Positions 20,456 to 28,943 of a stretch of DNA of 64,000 bases are shown one piece after another. Under the pieces are notes generated by a model that saw only the letters and a list, made by a program, of their open reading frames with translations, did no database searches and was not told where the DNA came from. A program made the translations under genes and the position numbers. Positions within the stretch are counted from its first letter, which is position 1; every line of letters starts with the position of its first letter. Source of the DNA: Mesorhizobium sp. NZP2077 (GTDB lineage: Bacteria; Pseudomonadota; Alphaproteobacteria; Rhizobiales; Rhizobiaceae); contig NZ_CP051293.1 of assembly GCF_013170805.1 (NCBI RefSeq), positions 868,001 to 932,000 of the forward strand. Reading direction: 5' to 3'.

Positions 20456-20487
20456 ACCAGCGGACGGAGAGCCCTCCACTTTGCCGG

Positions 20488-21858
20488 CTACTCCGTCGCT
20501 ATGGGAAAGCTCACCATCACGGCGAGGCCGGGCCCGGAGTCCTCAAGGGCAATGGTTGCGCCGTGCAGATCGGCGATGGCCCTGACCAGGCTCAGCCCGA
20601 GGCCGTTGCCCGGCGTCGAGCGGCTGTGGTCCAGCCGGTAGAGTCGCTGAAACACTTTTTCGCGTTCGTCGGCTGGAATGCCCGGTCCATTGTCGGCGAC
20701 GCCGGCAAGGACACGATCGCCCTGGCGCTCCAGCGACAGTTTGATCGTCGCGCCGGGTGGGCAATGGCGCAGCGCGTTTTCGACCAGATTGGCGAACATC
20801 TGCGTCAAGAGTTCGCGATCTCCGTGGATCCGGTCCGCCGTTGCGTGCTGCGGCAGCGATGACAGCGACTTGCCGTCATCCTCGGCCACGTCGGCGTAGA
20901 TCTCGGCGATGGTTTGCAGGATCAGGCCCAGATCGACATCGGTGAAGCGCGCCTTGCGCGCGCCGGCCTCGATTTGCGCAATGCGCAGCAGCGCGTCAAA
21001 GGTCTCGTTGATCTGATGGCCCTCGGCGCGCGCATCGGCCAGGTCGCCGGAAACGTCCTGATGCTGCCCGGCTTTGTCGGCCGCACCCTCCAGGATCATC
21101 TGCAGCCGGTTGAGTGGTGTCTTCAAATCATGCGCGATGTCGGCGCTGACCTGTTTCATGCCTTCGACCAGAGCCGACAGGCGGTCGAGCGCCGCGTTGA
21201 CCTGGCTGGAGACGATGTCGATGTCGTCGCCCTTGCCGGTTAGCGGAATGCGGGCATCGAGCCTGCCATGTGACACATCGACCATGGTGGCGGCGATGCC
21301 ATCGAGGCGGCGCTGGACGCGCGAGGCGAGCAGCGCGCCGCCGGTGACAGCCAGCCCGGTGATGATCAGCGTTGCCCAGCCGAAGCTCATCATCGCCACC
21401 GTTTCCAGTTCCTCCGTCTCGGACAGGCTGAAGGCGACGGTCAGATTGTTGCCGCCGACCGAACCGGAAAAGGCGCGATACTCCGTATCCGGAGGGACGC
21501 CGGGCAATATGGCGTCGAATGCCGAGAACCCGTCGGGAAGCCCGGCCGCGGTGAAGTTACCGGCCAGGTGGTTTCCGGTGGGGCCGGTCAGCGAAAACAG
21601 CTGTTCTTTCTTCGGGCTGAGCTTGGCGTGGCTTTCGATCGTGGCGACAAGGTCTTCCAGGTCGTTATCGGTATAGGTGGCGGCGACAACGGCGTAGGTT
21701 TCCTTGATGGTGTCGTCTAGGCGCTCGGCAAGATCGGCGCTCATCATCTGGTAGACGATGGCGCCCGACAGCACGAAGGCCAGCATGAACAGAAAGCCGA
21801 ATGTCAGCGCGAGCCGGAACGGCGTGCTGCGCAGCAGGCGGGACCAGGTTCCGGTCAT
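20488..21858 (-). CDS. Two-component sensor histidine kinase
   Basis: 456 residues. Transmembrane helix at about 16-36, a periplasmic sensor of about 110 residues, a second helix near 150-175, a HAMP region, the H-box ADIAHDLKTPLNRL, the N-box NLVENALRH, and G-boxes in DNGPGIPADE and GNGLGLSLVRAI. Class resembles the QseC/CusS/PmrB type. Its ATG overlaps the regulator stop by four bases, so the pair is coupled. The signal is unknown; the gene neighbourhood suggests envelope stress or cations. Confidence 0.93.
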   Translation of the reverse strand: MTGTWSRLLRSTPFRLALTFGFLFMLAFVLSGAIVYQMMSADLAERLDDTIKETYAVVAATYTDNDLEDLVATIESHAKLSPKKEQLFSLTGPTGNHLAGNFTAAGLPDGFSAFDAILPGVPPDTEYRAFSGSVGGNNLTVAFSLSETEELETVAMMSFGWATLIITGLAVTGGALLASRVQRRLDGIAATMVDVSHGRLDARIPLTGKGDDIDIVSSQVNAALDRLSALVEGMKQVSADIAHDLKTPLNRLQMILEGAADKAGQHQDVSGDLADARAEGHQINETFDALLRIAQIEAGARKARFTDVDLGLILQTIAEIYADVAEDDGKSLSSLPQHATADRIHGDRELLTQMFANLVENALRHCPPGATIKLSLERQGDRVLAGVADNGPGIPADEREKVFQRLYRLDHSRSTPGNGLGLSLVRAIADLHGATIALEDSGPGLAVMVSFPIATE

Positions 21859-22538
21859 GGTGCGAGCGGAGTGTGCAGGCTGTAGCCGGTGTTGCGGATG
21901 GTGTGGATGAGCTGGGTCTCGAACGGCTTGTCGATCTTGGCCCGCAGCCGGCTGATATGGGTCTCGACGACACTGGTCTTGGGATCGAAATGAAAGTCCC
22001 AGACGCGCTCCAGAAGCATGGTGCGGGTGATGACGCGGCCTTCGCCCCGCATCAGCACCTCGAGTAGGCTGAATTCGCGTGGCTGCAGGTCGATCGGCTG
22101 GCCCTCCCGCGTGACGCGCCGCATGATGAGGTCCATTTCGAGGTCGCCGACCCGCAGAACCGTCTTCTGCTCCTGCGCCGCCGGCCGGCGGCCGAGCGCA
22201 TGGATGCGGGCAAGCAGCTCGGAAAAGGCGAAGGGCTTGACCAGATAGTCGTCGCCGCCGGCCTCCAGCCCCTCGACGCGGTCGTCGATGCCGCCGATGG
22301 AGGTGAGGAAGATCGCCGGCGTGCGCACACCCGCGGCTCGGACCGCCTTGACCATTGACAGGCCGTCGAGACCCGGGAGCATGCGGTCGGCGATGATCAC
22401 GTCGTAATTGTCCCGGGTCGCCGCGAAAAGCGCGTCATGGCCGTTGCGCAAGAGGTCGCAGACATGACCGGCCTCGGTCAGCCCCTTGACGATATAGTCC
22501 GCCGTCCTGTGGTCGTCCTCGACAAGAAGAAGTCGCAT
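21855..22538 (-). CDS. OmpR/PhoB-family response regulator
   Basis: 227 residues from the ATG giving MRLLLVEDDHRTADYIVKGL. Receiver domain with acidic EDD, phosphoacceptor Asp in IIADRMLPGLDG, and the Lys in DDYLVKPFAFSE. C-terminal winged helix with VVETHISRLRAKIDKPF and TGYSLHTP. Closest in appearance to CopR/CusR/QseB-type regulators. Proposed to bind the CTTAC-N6-GTAAG boxes nearby (inference). Confidence 0.94.
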   Translation of the reverse strand: MRLLLVEDDHRTADYIVKGLTEAGHVCDLLRNGHDALFAATRDNYDVIIADRMLPGLDGLSMVKAVRAAGVRTPAIFLTSIGGIDDRVEGLEAGGDDYLVKPFAFSELLARIHALGRRPAAQEQKTVLRVGDLEMDLIMRRVTREGQPIDLQPREFSLLEVLMRGEGRVITRTMLLERVWDFHFDPKTSVVETHISRLRAKIDKPFETQLIHTIRNTGYSLHTPLAP

Positions 22539-22643
22539 CGCTGTCCCGGTTGATCGCCGATATCGGGCACAGGCTATCACCGGCATGGGCCCTTTCCTAG
22601 GATGGTCGCAAGGCCAGCCAATCCTCCGGGGCGTGCCGCAGGT

Positions 22644-23438
22644 TCAGTCCGACTCCAGCAGGATCTCGTCGGCATCGCCGGCGGTTCTTTTCAATGTCAT
22701 GTAGAGAACCAGGGCCGCGATGCAGCCGAGGAAGATCAGGCTGGTGAAGGTGGTGCCGAAGCCGAGGCCGCCATATTCGGTCGGCTGCGATAGAAAATCG
22801 CCGAAGGAGGCGCCGAGCGGCCGCGTCAGGATGTAGGCAAGCCAGAAGGCCAGGATGGCGTCCAGGTGGATGAGGTAATAGGCGAGCGCGATCCCCGCGA
22901 TGACGCCGCCGAACATGAGGCCGGACGCGAGATAGCCCATGTCGAAGCTCTCGGCGACGAGATCGCCGGCGGCGGTGCCGAGCGAGAAGGTGAACAGGAT
23001 CGCCAGCCAATAGAAGATTTCGCGTCTGGTCGTGAAGATGGTGTGGATCGACAGCGTCCGCTCACTGGCGTACCAGACCGCGAATGTCGCCGCGAGTGCG
23101 ACCGAAAAGGCGATCGTCGTCGTCTGCAGGCGTACGCCGAAATTGTCGACGAGATTGTCGGTGATCAGTGTGCCGACGACGCTGATCAGCACCACCGCCA
23201 GCCAGTAGGCCCAGGGTACGTAGCGTTTCTGCGCGAACTGCAGGACGAGGGCGACGATCAGGACGCCGGTCATGATCAGCGAGGTGACGGTCAGCCCGAG
23301 CCCGAGGTTGACGGCGAGATAGTCGGCCGCCGTCTCGCCCATGGTGACCGCCATCAGCTTGATCAGCCAGAAATCGATGGCAACGTCCGGGACCCTGTTC
23401 TGGCTCGGTTCGGCAGGCTGCTTGTTGGTCGGGAGCAT
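22644..23438 (-). CDS. DUF347/COG4705-type multipass membrane protein
   Basis: 264 residues, about eight hydrophobic helices. Repeated motifs KLMAVTMGETAADYLA and FSLGTAAGDLVAE, and a similar RPLGASFGDFLSQ, are the DUF347 repeat signature. Biochemical role unknown; relatives are often near metal- or stress-sensing two-component systems. It precedes the response regulator on the same strand by about 105 bases and is probably part of the same unit. Confidence 0.8.
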   Translation of the reverse strand: MLPTNKQPAEPSQNRVPDVAIDFWLIKLMAVTMGETAADYLAVNLGLGLTVTSLIMTGVLIVALVLQFAQKRYVPWAYWLAVVLISVVGTLITDNLVDNFGVRLQTTTIAFSVALAATFAVWYASERTLSIHTIFTTRREIFYWLAILFTFSLGTAAGDLVAESFDMGYLASGLMFGGVIAGIALAYYLIHLDAILAFWLAYILTRPLGASFGDFLSQPTEYGGLGFGTTFTSLIFLGCIAALVLYMTLKRTAGDADEILLESD

Positions 23439-23579
23439 GGCTGATCCTGAGGTTGATGGTTACGGCGCGATGAAAGCGACTGCGACGGGTTCATGCGATC
23501 CGCCCTCTATTTCATGCATGTCATGTCTCAATCGCTGAACACCCTCGGGTGAGCACGAGGGTGCTTTGGACAGGAAGGA

Positions 23580-23837
23580 CTACTTGCCCATGACTTTCAT
23601 GCCCTGGGCGAAGAAGTCGTCGGCGCGCTTGTCGTCATCCGCGTTGCAGCGTTCGATGCCCTTGGTCTCCAGTTCCGAGACCTTGTTCTTGTCGGCGTCG
23701 TTGAGCTTGGCCGTAGCCTCCGCTGCGCGCAGTGCCTTCAGCGTCTCCTCGCAAGGCGCCGGCGCCGCGTAAACGGTGGAAATCGAGGCCGAGACAGCGA
23801 GGATGCCGACCGCGACGGCAAGTGCAAATCTTGTCAT
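23580..23837 (-). CDS. Small secreted protein of unknown function
   Basis: 85 residues from the ATG giving MTRFALAVAVGILAVSASIS; signal peptide ending near VYAA. The mature part is short and charged, with two cysteines (CEETLKAL and ERCNADDD) that could form a disulfide, and a helical stretch AAEATAKLNDADKNKVSELE. No family recognised beyond similar rhizobial periplasmic proteins. Box 3 lies 132 bases upstream. Confidence 0.7.
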   Translation of the reverse strand: MTRFALAVAVGILAVSASISTVYAAPAPCEETLKALRAAEATAKLNDADKNKVSELETKGIERCNADDDKRADDFFAQGMKVMGK

Positions 23838-23969
23838 GAAACCATTCCCTGCATGATGGCGGCCCCATCTGATAAAGGCGGTCCGGCTGCGATAATTGAA
23901 GCGGGCCCCTAATTGGCGGGCCGGCATCTCAACGATAGGGAAGCGACTTCACTCCAGCCTGTCTGCCGG

Positions 23970-23985
23970 CATACAAATTCGTAAG
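23970..23985. promoter_or_regulatory. 16-bp box CATACAAATTCGTAAG (box 3 of three)
   Basis: One mismatch in the left half to CTTAC-N6-GTAAG, and the centre AAATTC is close to that of box 1. It lies between the divergent small secreted protein (start 23837) and the methyltransferase-like gene (start 24113), about 130 bases from each start codon. Confidence 0.5.
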
Positions 23986-24112
23986 AATAGACGCAGACGG
24001 CAGAAAAGGCCTTTACGAAGCGCGCGCGCGCGCAGATAGAAGCCACCGCCTTGCATCTGCCATCAATGGCGTGTCCCAGTGCCCAAGCCTGCAATCGGCC
24101 AGGAAAACACGA

Positions 24113-24748
24113 ATGACCTATGCTTCCCTCAAGCCGGTTTCAAAGGCTTTCGTGCAGCGCAAGCGGCTGATTTTCGTGCGGGCGGCGGCGGTGCTGGCGG
24201 TGCTGCTGCTGTTCCTCACCAAGCCGGCACTCGCCGAGGGCTCAAACGGGCACGAAGCGCTCGAATTCTTCGGCTTCTGCCTGGTACTCGCCTGCGTCGC
24301 CGGCCGGCTCTGGAGCATCCTCTATGTCGGCGGCAAGAAGAACGAGGAGCTGGTTTCGACGGGGCCGTTCTCGATGAGCCAGAACCCGCTCTATTTCTTT
24401 TCGACGCTCGGGGCGGTCGGCATCGGTCTGCTCTACGGCTCGGCTTTCGCCGCCCTGGCGCTCGGCCTCGCCAGCTTCTTCATCTTCCGCGTCACGGCGC
24501 GCAAGGAAGCGGAATATCTGCTGGGCAAGTTCGGCCCCGCCTATCTTGCCTACATCAAAAGAACGCCAAGGTTCTGGCCGAACCCGCTGCTCTACCGCGA
24601 CAATGACGAGCTGCAGTTCTCGACGCGGGCGCTGAAGCGCACCTTCTTCGACGGGCTCTATTTCCTCGCCATCTTCCCGGCCATCGAGCTGATTGAGTAT
24701 TTCCGCGGGACGGGCCTGCTGTTCCCGGCCTTCATCACGCTCTACTGA
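24113..24748 (+). CDS. Isoprenylcysteine-methyltransferase-like (ICMT/PEMT family) membrane protein
   Basis: 211 residues from ATG at 24113. Several membrane segments. The family signature STGPFSMSQNPLYFFSTLG and the later EAEYLLGKFGPAYLAYIKRT followed by PRFWP match the SAM-binding part of bacterial ICMT/PEMT-like methyltransferases. The natural substrate in bacteria is generally unknown; a lipid is possible. It shares the box 3 promoter region with the divergent secreted protein. Confidence 0.82.
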   Translation: MTYASLKPVSKAFVQRKRLIFVRAAAVLAVLLLFLTKPALAEGSNGHEALEFFGFCLVLACVAGRLWSILYVGGKKNEELVSTGPFSMSQNPLYFFSTLGAVGIGLLYGSAFAALALGLASFFIFRVTARKEAEYLLGKFGPAYLAYIKRTPRFWPNPLLYRDNDELQFSTRALKRTFFDGLYFLAIFPAIELIEYFRGTGLLFPAFITLY

Positions 24749-24824
24749 TCATTAAGGCCTGCTGCCGTTAAATCATGACGTTGCCGGAAGCCCGGCCGGT
24801 ATTGGTTTGAACGGAGATGACGCC

Positions 24825-25885
24825 ATGCCAGCTTCGCTGCTGACCGGCAGGGCCAGTGTGACAGTCTTCACAGCCGAAGATGCGTCCGCCTGGGCGGACC
24901 TGATGGCGGCGGTGCCGGCCGAGATCGGCGATCGCCTGGCCGCCCTGCAAAAATCTCCGGCGTCACCGGCGTGGCGCAATACAGCGACGGCGGCGCCGAG
25001 GCGATCGTGATCGGCCAGCGCCGGCCGGCGGCGGCGATGATGCGGATCGGCCTGTTCTGGTCCGCCGCCGGCTTCATCAGCGGCCCGCGCCTGCTGGAGG
25101 CGTTGGAGAAGGAGGCGCATGCGCAAGATGTGCTCTGCTTGCGCGCCGACGACGACACAGTGCTGCGCATCGGCGGCCAATGGGAGCGCCGCGACGGCTT
25201 TCTGCAGCGCTGGATCGGCATCGAGCCGATCCGCCGGCAGGAGCGCCTTCCGCCATCCTTGCCGCAGACCGCGGGCTTCACCTGCGGGCCATCGGCGCTG
25301 GCCATGGTGATGGCCGGCGTCGACCCGGCGTTGCGGCCGGACCGGGCGCTGGAGATCGAGCTCTGGCGTGAAGCCACCACCATCATCGGTCCGAGCGGGC
25401 CGGGCGGCTGCGATCCCTACGGCCTGGCGCTGGCGGCGCACCGGCGCGGGCTGCGGACCAAAGTGTTCATGAGTAGCACCGAGCCGATCTTCCTCGACCG
25501 CGCCGCCTCGGAGGAAAGGCGCGGGCTGATGCGCTTCGTGCAGGCCGGCTTCAAGCGCCGGATCGAAGCCGCATCATTGCCGATCGAGCCCCGCGCCTTT
25601 GCAGTCGAAGAAATCGCCCAGGCGCTCGATCGCGGCTTCTCGGCGCTGGTGCTGATCGATCAGGCACCGATGATGGGCTACACCTGCCCGCACTGGGTGC
25701 TCGTCCACGGCCATGGCGGCGGGGTCTATTTCCTCAACGACCCCTGGATCGAGCCGGACCGGCTCGAACAGATGATGGACGTTGTCGACCTGCCGGTGAT
25801 GGCGGCAGAGCTCGACCGGATGGCCTGGTACGGCAATCCGGCCTACAGGGCGGCGGTGCTGGTTGGGCCGAACCCCGGGATCTAG
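24825..25885 (+). pseudogene. Peptidase C39-like protein with a frameshift in an A5 run
   Basis: The 5' part (from ATG 24825, MPASLLTGRASVTVF) is open only to 25010 in one frame, while the rest runs to 25885 in another. The frames join exactly at AAAAA 24949-24953: one extra A would give LQKISGVTGVAQYSDGG and a continuous 353-residue protein. The C39-like papain fold has catalytic Cys in GFTCGPSALAMV, His in CPHWVLVHGHGGG and the following NDPW. Similar proteins (DUF3335) occur as peptidase-like domains of unknown substrate. It may be a sequence error, a true pseudogene or, less likely, a site of slippage. Confidence 0.75.
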
Positions 25886-26367
25886 GCTCCCAGCGGATAC
25901 GGCATATACCCAACAAAGCCGGCTATCTTCCAGCTGCCTTCGACCTTCCTGCAGAAATACAGCGTCTGCCATTTCAGCCGGTCGACGCTGCCATCCGCCT
26001 TGGCAATGGTGCCGTCGAACTTCTTGTGCAGCACCGCGCGGTCGCCGTCGACATCGATGTCGCGCAGATTGGTGACGCGAAAAATCGCCTCGCGCAGCGG
26101 CTCGGCGAATTTGGTCGCCGCCGTCTCCTCGGCCTGGCGCAGCCATTCGTCGCGATAGATCTCCAGCCGTGGGAATTGCAGCCGCCAGCCGTCGGCGTTG
26201 GCGAGAAAATGCGCATGCATGCCGAAGAAGCTTTCGGCGATGAAATCATTTTCGACCATCGACCAGTCCTGGCCGATGAAGGCGTCGATGTCGCGCCGCA
26301 CCAGCATCTCCCACAGCGCGTGGCGATCGGCGTCGCCTGACGGAAACGGGTTCTTGTCGAAGGTCAT
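25882..26367 (-). CDS. SnoaL/NTF2-like protein of unknown function
   Basis: 161 residues from the ATG giving MTFDKNPFPSGDADRHALWE. Size, secondary-structure pattern and the ending KVEGSWKIAGFVGYMPY resemble NTF2-like ligand-binding or calcium/calmodulin-association-like proteins. Convergent with the C39-like gene, overlapping it by four bases. Role not known. Confidence 0.65.
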   Translation of the reverse strand: MTFDKNPFPSGDADRHALWEMLVRRDIDAFIGQDWSMVENDFIAESFFGMHAHFLANADGWRLQFPRLEIYRDEWLRQAEETAATKFAEPLREAIFRVTNLRDIDVDGDRAVLHKKFDGTIAKADGSVDRLKWQTLYFCRKVEGSWKIAGFVGYMPYPLGA

Positions 26368-26593
26368 TCTCGGTTTCTCCGGTCTCGCGCAGGCATCGGT
26401 CCATCGCGGCTTGAAAGCCGCGCGGCCGGCGTGCACGATGCAAGCGCTCCTGTAATAAAGCAACACGAATTTCAAGGAATGAATGTTGCTTTCCAACAAG
26501 AGCCCTATCGGGGCCGCCCCGATCGCGGTAAATCTGCGCCGAAGCGGGCGCCGCCCCGGGGCCCTGTCGCGTAACGATCAGAGGAGGCATGCC

Positions 26594-26959
26594 TTGCCCA
26601 AGCAGACTTTTGGAACGTCACATGTGCCGCTGTCGCCCGCCGTGCGGGCCGGCGACTTTGTCTTTGTCTCGGGCCAGGTTCCGGTCGGCAGCGACGGCAT
26701 CGTGGTCAAGGGCGGCATTACGGAACAGACGGAACAGGTGCTTGCCAATGTGAAGGCGGCGCTGGCGCTCGCCGGCTGCACGCTGGACGATGTGGTGAAG
26801 ACCACGGTGTGGCTAGAGGAAGCGCGCGACTTCGGCCCTTTCAATGCGGTTTATGCCAGGCATTTTCCGAAGAACCCGCCGGCCCGCACCACGGTCGAAT
26901 CGCGGCTGATGATCGATATCAAGATCGAGGTCGAGGCCGTCGCCTACCGGCCCGTCTAA
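26594..26959 (+). CDS. RidA-family (YjgF/YER057c) protein
   Basis: 121 residues. Start is TTG at 26594, chosen because GAGGAGG lies six bases upstream; the nearby ATG at 26589 is out of frame. RidA proteins hydrolyse reactive enamine/imine intermediates. Seen: FVFVSGQVPVGSDG, TEQTEQVLANVKAALALAG and the Arg in PPARTTVESRL that contacts substrate. It is 32 bases upstream of an amidohydrolase in the same direction, likely one operon and one degradation pathway. Confidence 0.9.
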   Translation: MPKQTFGTSHVPLSPAVRAGDFVFVSGQVPVGSDGIVVKGGITEQTEQVLANVKAALALAGCTLDDVVKTTVWLEEARDFGPFNAVYARHFPKNPPARTTVESRLMIDIKIEVEAVAYRPV

Positions 26960-26991
26960 GACAGACAACGAAGCGGAGGTTCCCCCAAAAA

Positions 26992-28224
26992 ATGCAATTC
27001 GACCTCCTGCTGAAGGGCGGACGGCTGATCGATCCGGCGTCCGGCATCGACGCGCCGCGTGATGTCGCCATCGCCAATGGCCGCATCGCCGCGATCGACG
27101 CCGATATCCCCGTGACCAGCGCCGCCAAAATTGTCGACGCGACGGGCTGCATCGTCGCGCCAGGCCTCGTCGACCTGCACAGCCACGTCTATTGGGGCGG
27201 CACTTCACTCGGGGTCGATGCCGACCGGCTGGCGGCAAAGAGCGGCACCGCCACCTTCATCGATGCGGGCAGTGCTGGCGCCGGCAATTTCCTCGGCTTC
27301 CGCCGCCATGTCATGGAGCGCTCGAAGGTGCGCATCCTGGCCTATGTCAACATTTCCTTTGCCGGCATTTTCGGCTTCTCGCAGACGGTGTCGGTCGGCG
27401 AATGCAGCGATCTCAGGCTCTGCGAACCGCGCGAGGTGGTTGCCGCGGCGCGCGAACACGCCGATGTCGTCGTCGGCGTGAAAGTGCGCTCCGGCAAGCA
27501 TGCCGGCGGCACCAGCGGCATCGCGCCAGTCGATCTGGCGCTGGAGGCCGCCGACAAAGCCGGCCTGCCGCTGATGGCGCATATTGACGAGCCGCCGCCC
27601 GGCCGCTCCGAAGTGCTGCCGCGCCTGCGCAAGGGCGATATCCTCACCCATTGCTTCCGGCCGTTTCCCAACGCGCCGGTCTTCGCCTCGGGCGCGGTGC
27701 GGCCCGACATGCGGCTGGCGCGCGAGCGCGGCGTCATCTTCGATCTCGGCCACGGCATGGGCTCGTTCGACTTCGAGGTCGCCCGGGCGATGCTCGCCGA
27801 GGGGCTGGCGCCGGACGTGATCTCAAGCGACGTGCATCTCTACTGCGTCGACGGGCCGGCCTTCGACATTCTTGTCTGCATGTCGAAGCTGATGGCGCTC
27901 GGCATGCCGCTGGTCGAGGTCTTGCGCGCCGCGACGCAAGCGCCGGCGCAGGCCATCGCACGGCCTGACCTCGGCACGCTGGCGGTCGGTACTGTCGGCG
28001 ACGTCGCTGTCCTTCGCCAGCGGTCGGGTCGTTTCACTTTCGTGGACGCCGTCGGGGCTTCGCTGGTCGCCGATCAGCGGCTGGTGTCGGAAGGCATCGT
28101 CATCGGCGGCACCTGGTGGCCGAACGAGGCGGTCAATGATGTCAGCGAGACGGAGCGTTTCGAGGCGCATGCCAGCCACACGCATGTCGAGGTTGCCGCC
28201 CGGCATTTTCGGGCATCGGCATGA
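26992..28224 (+). CDS. Amidohydrolase/deacetylase-family metallohydrolase
   Basis: 410 residues from ATG at 26992. Cyclic-amidohydrolase layout: N-terminal LLLKGGRLIDPASG and PGLVDLHSHVYWGG (metal-binding HxH), then VGVKVRSGKHAGG (possible carbamylated Lys), LMAHIDEPPP, LTHCFRPFPNAP, and the late Asp in VISSDVHLYC. Close to the group annotated as amidohydrolase/deacetylase-family metallohydrolases whose substrate is uncertain. Operon with RidA suggests handling of an imine- or enamine-forming N-acyl compound (inference). Confidence 0.87.
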   Translation: MQFDLLLKGGRLIDPASGIDAPRDVAIANGRIAAIDADIPVTSAAKIVDATGCIVAPGLVDLHSHVYWGGTSLGVDADRLAAKSGTATFIDAGSAGAGNFLGFRRHVMERSKVRILAYVNISFAGIFGFSQTVSVGECSDLRLCEPREVVAAAREHADVVVGVKVRSGKHAGGTSGIAPVDLALEAADKAGLPLMAHIDEPPPGRSEVLPRLRKGDILTHCFRPFPNAPVFASGAVRPDMRLARERGVIFDLGHGMGSFDFEVARAMLAEGLAPDVISSDVHLYCVDGPAFDILVCMSKLMALGMPLVEVLRAATQAPAQAIARPDLGTLAVGTVGDVAVLRQRSGRFTFVDAVGASLVADQRLVSEGIVIGGTWWPNEAVNDVSETERFEAHASHTHVEVAARHFRASA

Positions 28225-28253
28225 TTGAGTGCGAGGATGCGGTGCCGGCATGT

Positions 28254-28835
28254 TCACGCCGGCTCGACCGCGCTCAGGAACCGATCGACGCCCATCGTCG
28301 TCAACAGCTCGACGCGTTCACGGATCAGATCGTCGCTCCAGTTCCACCATTGCAACGCCTGTAGGCGCTCGATAATTTCGGGCGCGAAACGATAGCGCAT
28401 GATGCGGGCCGGATTGCCGACAGCGACGGCATAGGGCGCAATGTCGCGGGTGACGATGCTGCCGGCACCAATGACCGCGCCATTGCCGATGGTTACGCCG
28501 CCAAGGATAATACAGCGGGCACCGATCCACACGTCATGACCGACCGTGATCGGCCCCTTGCCCGCCGTGCCGGGCGCATTGCGGATCTTTCCGTCCACGA
28601 ACTGGATCGGAAAGGTGGTCGCGGTGTCGATGCGGTGCTCGGCAGCGCAGATGAAGAGAACACCCGGGCCAATCGAACAGAACGACCCGATGCGCACCGG
28701 CACGTTCTTATGCGGGACGAAGAACGAGCCTCTGTTGAGACCGTAGGTATGGCGACCAATCGTGACACCAGGCAATGCCGGCAATGGGTCCTTCTTCAGT
28801 CCAAGCTTTATGCGAAGCCCTCTCAGCAGTCCCAC
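28254..28835 (-). CDS. Hexapeptide-repeat acetyltransferase (CatB/Vat-like)
   Basis: 193 residues from GTG at 28835, chosen for the strong GGGAGGGGAG just upstream; a TTG at 28862 would add nine residues. Left-handed beta-helix repeats are visible in [26 protein letters not shown] and [19 protein letters not shown], with the catalytic-type His in AAEHRID. Ends with [17 protein letters not shown], typical of xenobiotic or polysaccharide O-acetyltransferases. Substrate unknown. Confidence 0.85.
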   Translation of the reverse strand: MGLLRGLRIKLGLKKDPLPALPGVTIGRHTYGLNRGSFFVPHKNVPVRIGSFCSIGPGVLFICAAEHRIDTATTFPIQFVDGKIRNAPGTAGKGPITVGHDVWIGARCIILGGVTIGNGAVIGAGSIVTRDIAPYAVAVGNPARIMRYRFAPEIIERLQALQWWNWSDDLIRERVELLTTMGVDRFLSAVEPA

Positions 28836-28943
28836 CGGCTCCCCTCCCAGAATGCCAGGCAATACAGGGGAGAACTACTCACCGTATATGGAAAGTTCGC
28901 AAGCAATTTCGAGTACTGGCCCAACGCTAGTTGCGTTGCGGGA

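Noticed and set aside
23010..23400. Additional CTTAC-N6-GTAAG box before the DUF347-regulator operon
   Set aside because: The promoter region 23439-23579 was scanned and only weak partial matches were found.
24949..24953. Programmed ribosomal frameshift at the A5 run
   Set aside because: No canonical slippery heptamer or evident downstream stimulatory structure; a missing base is simpler.
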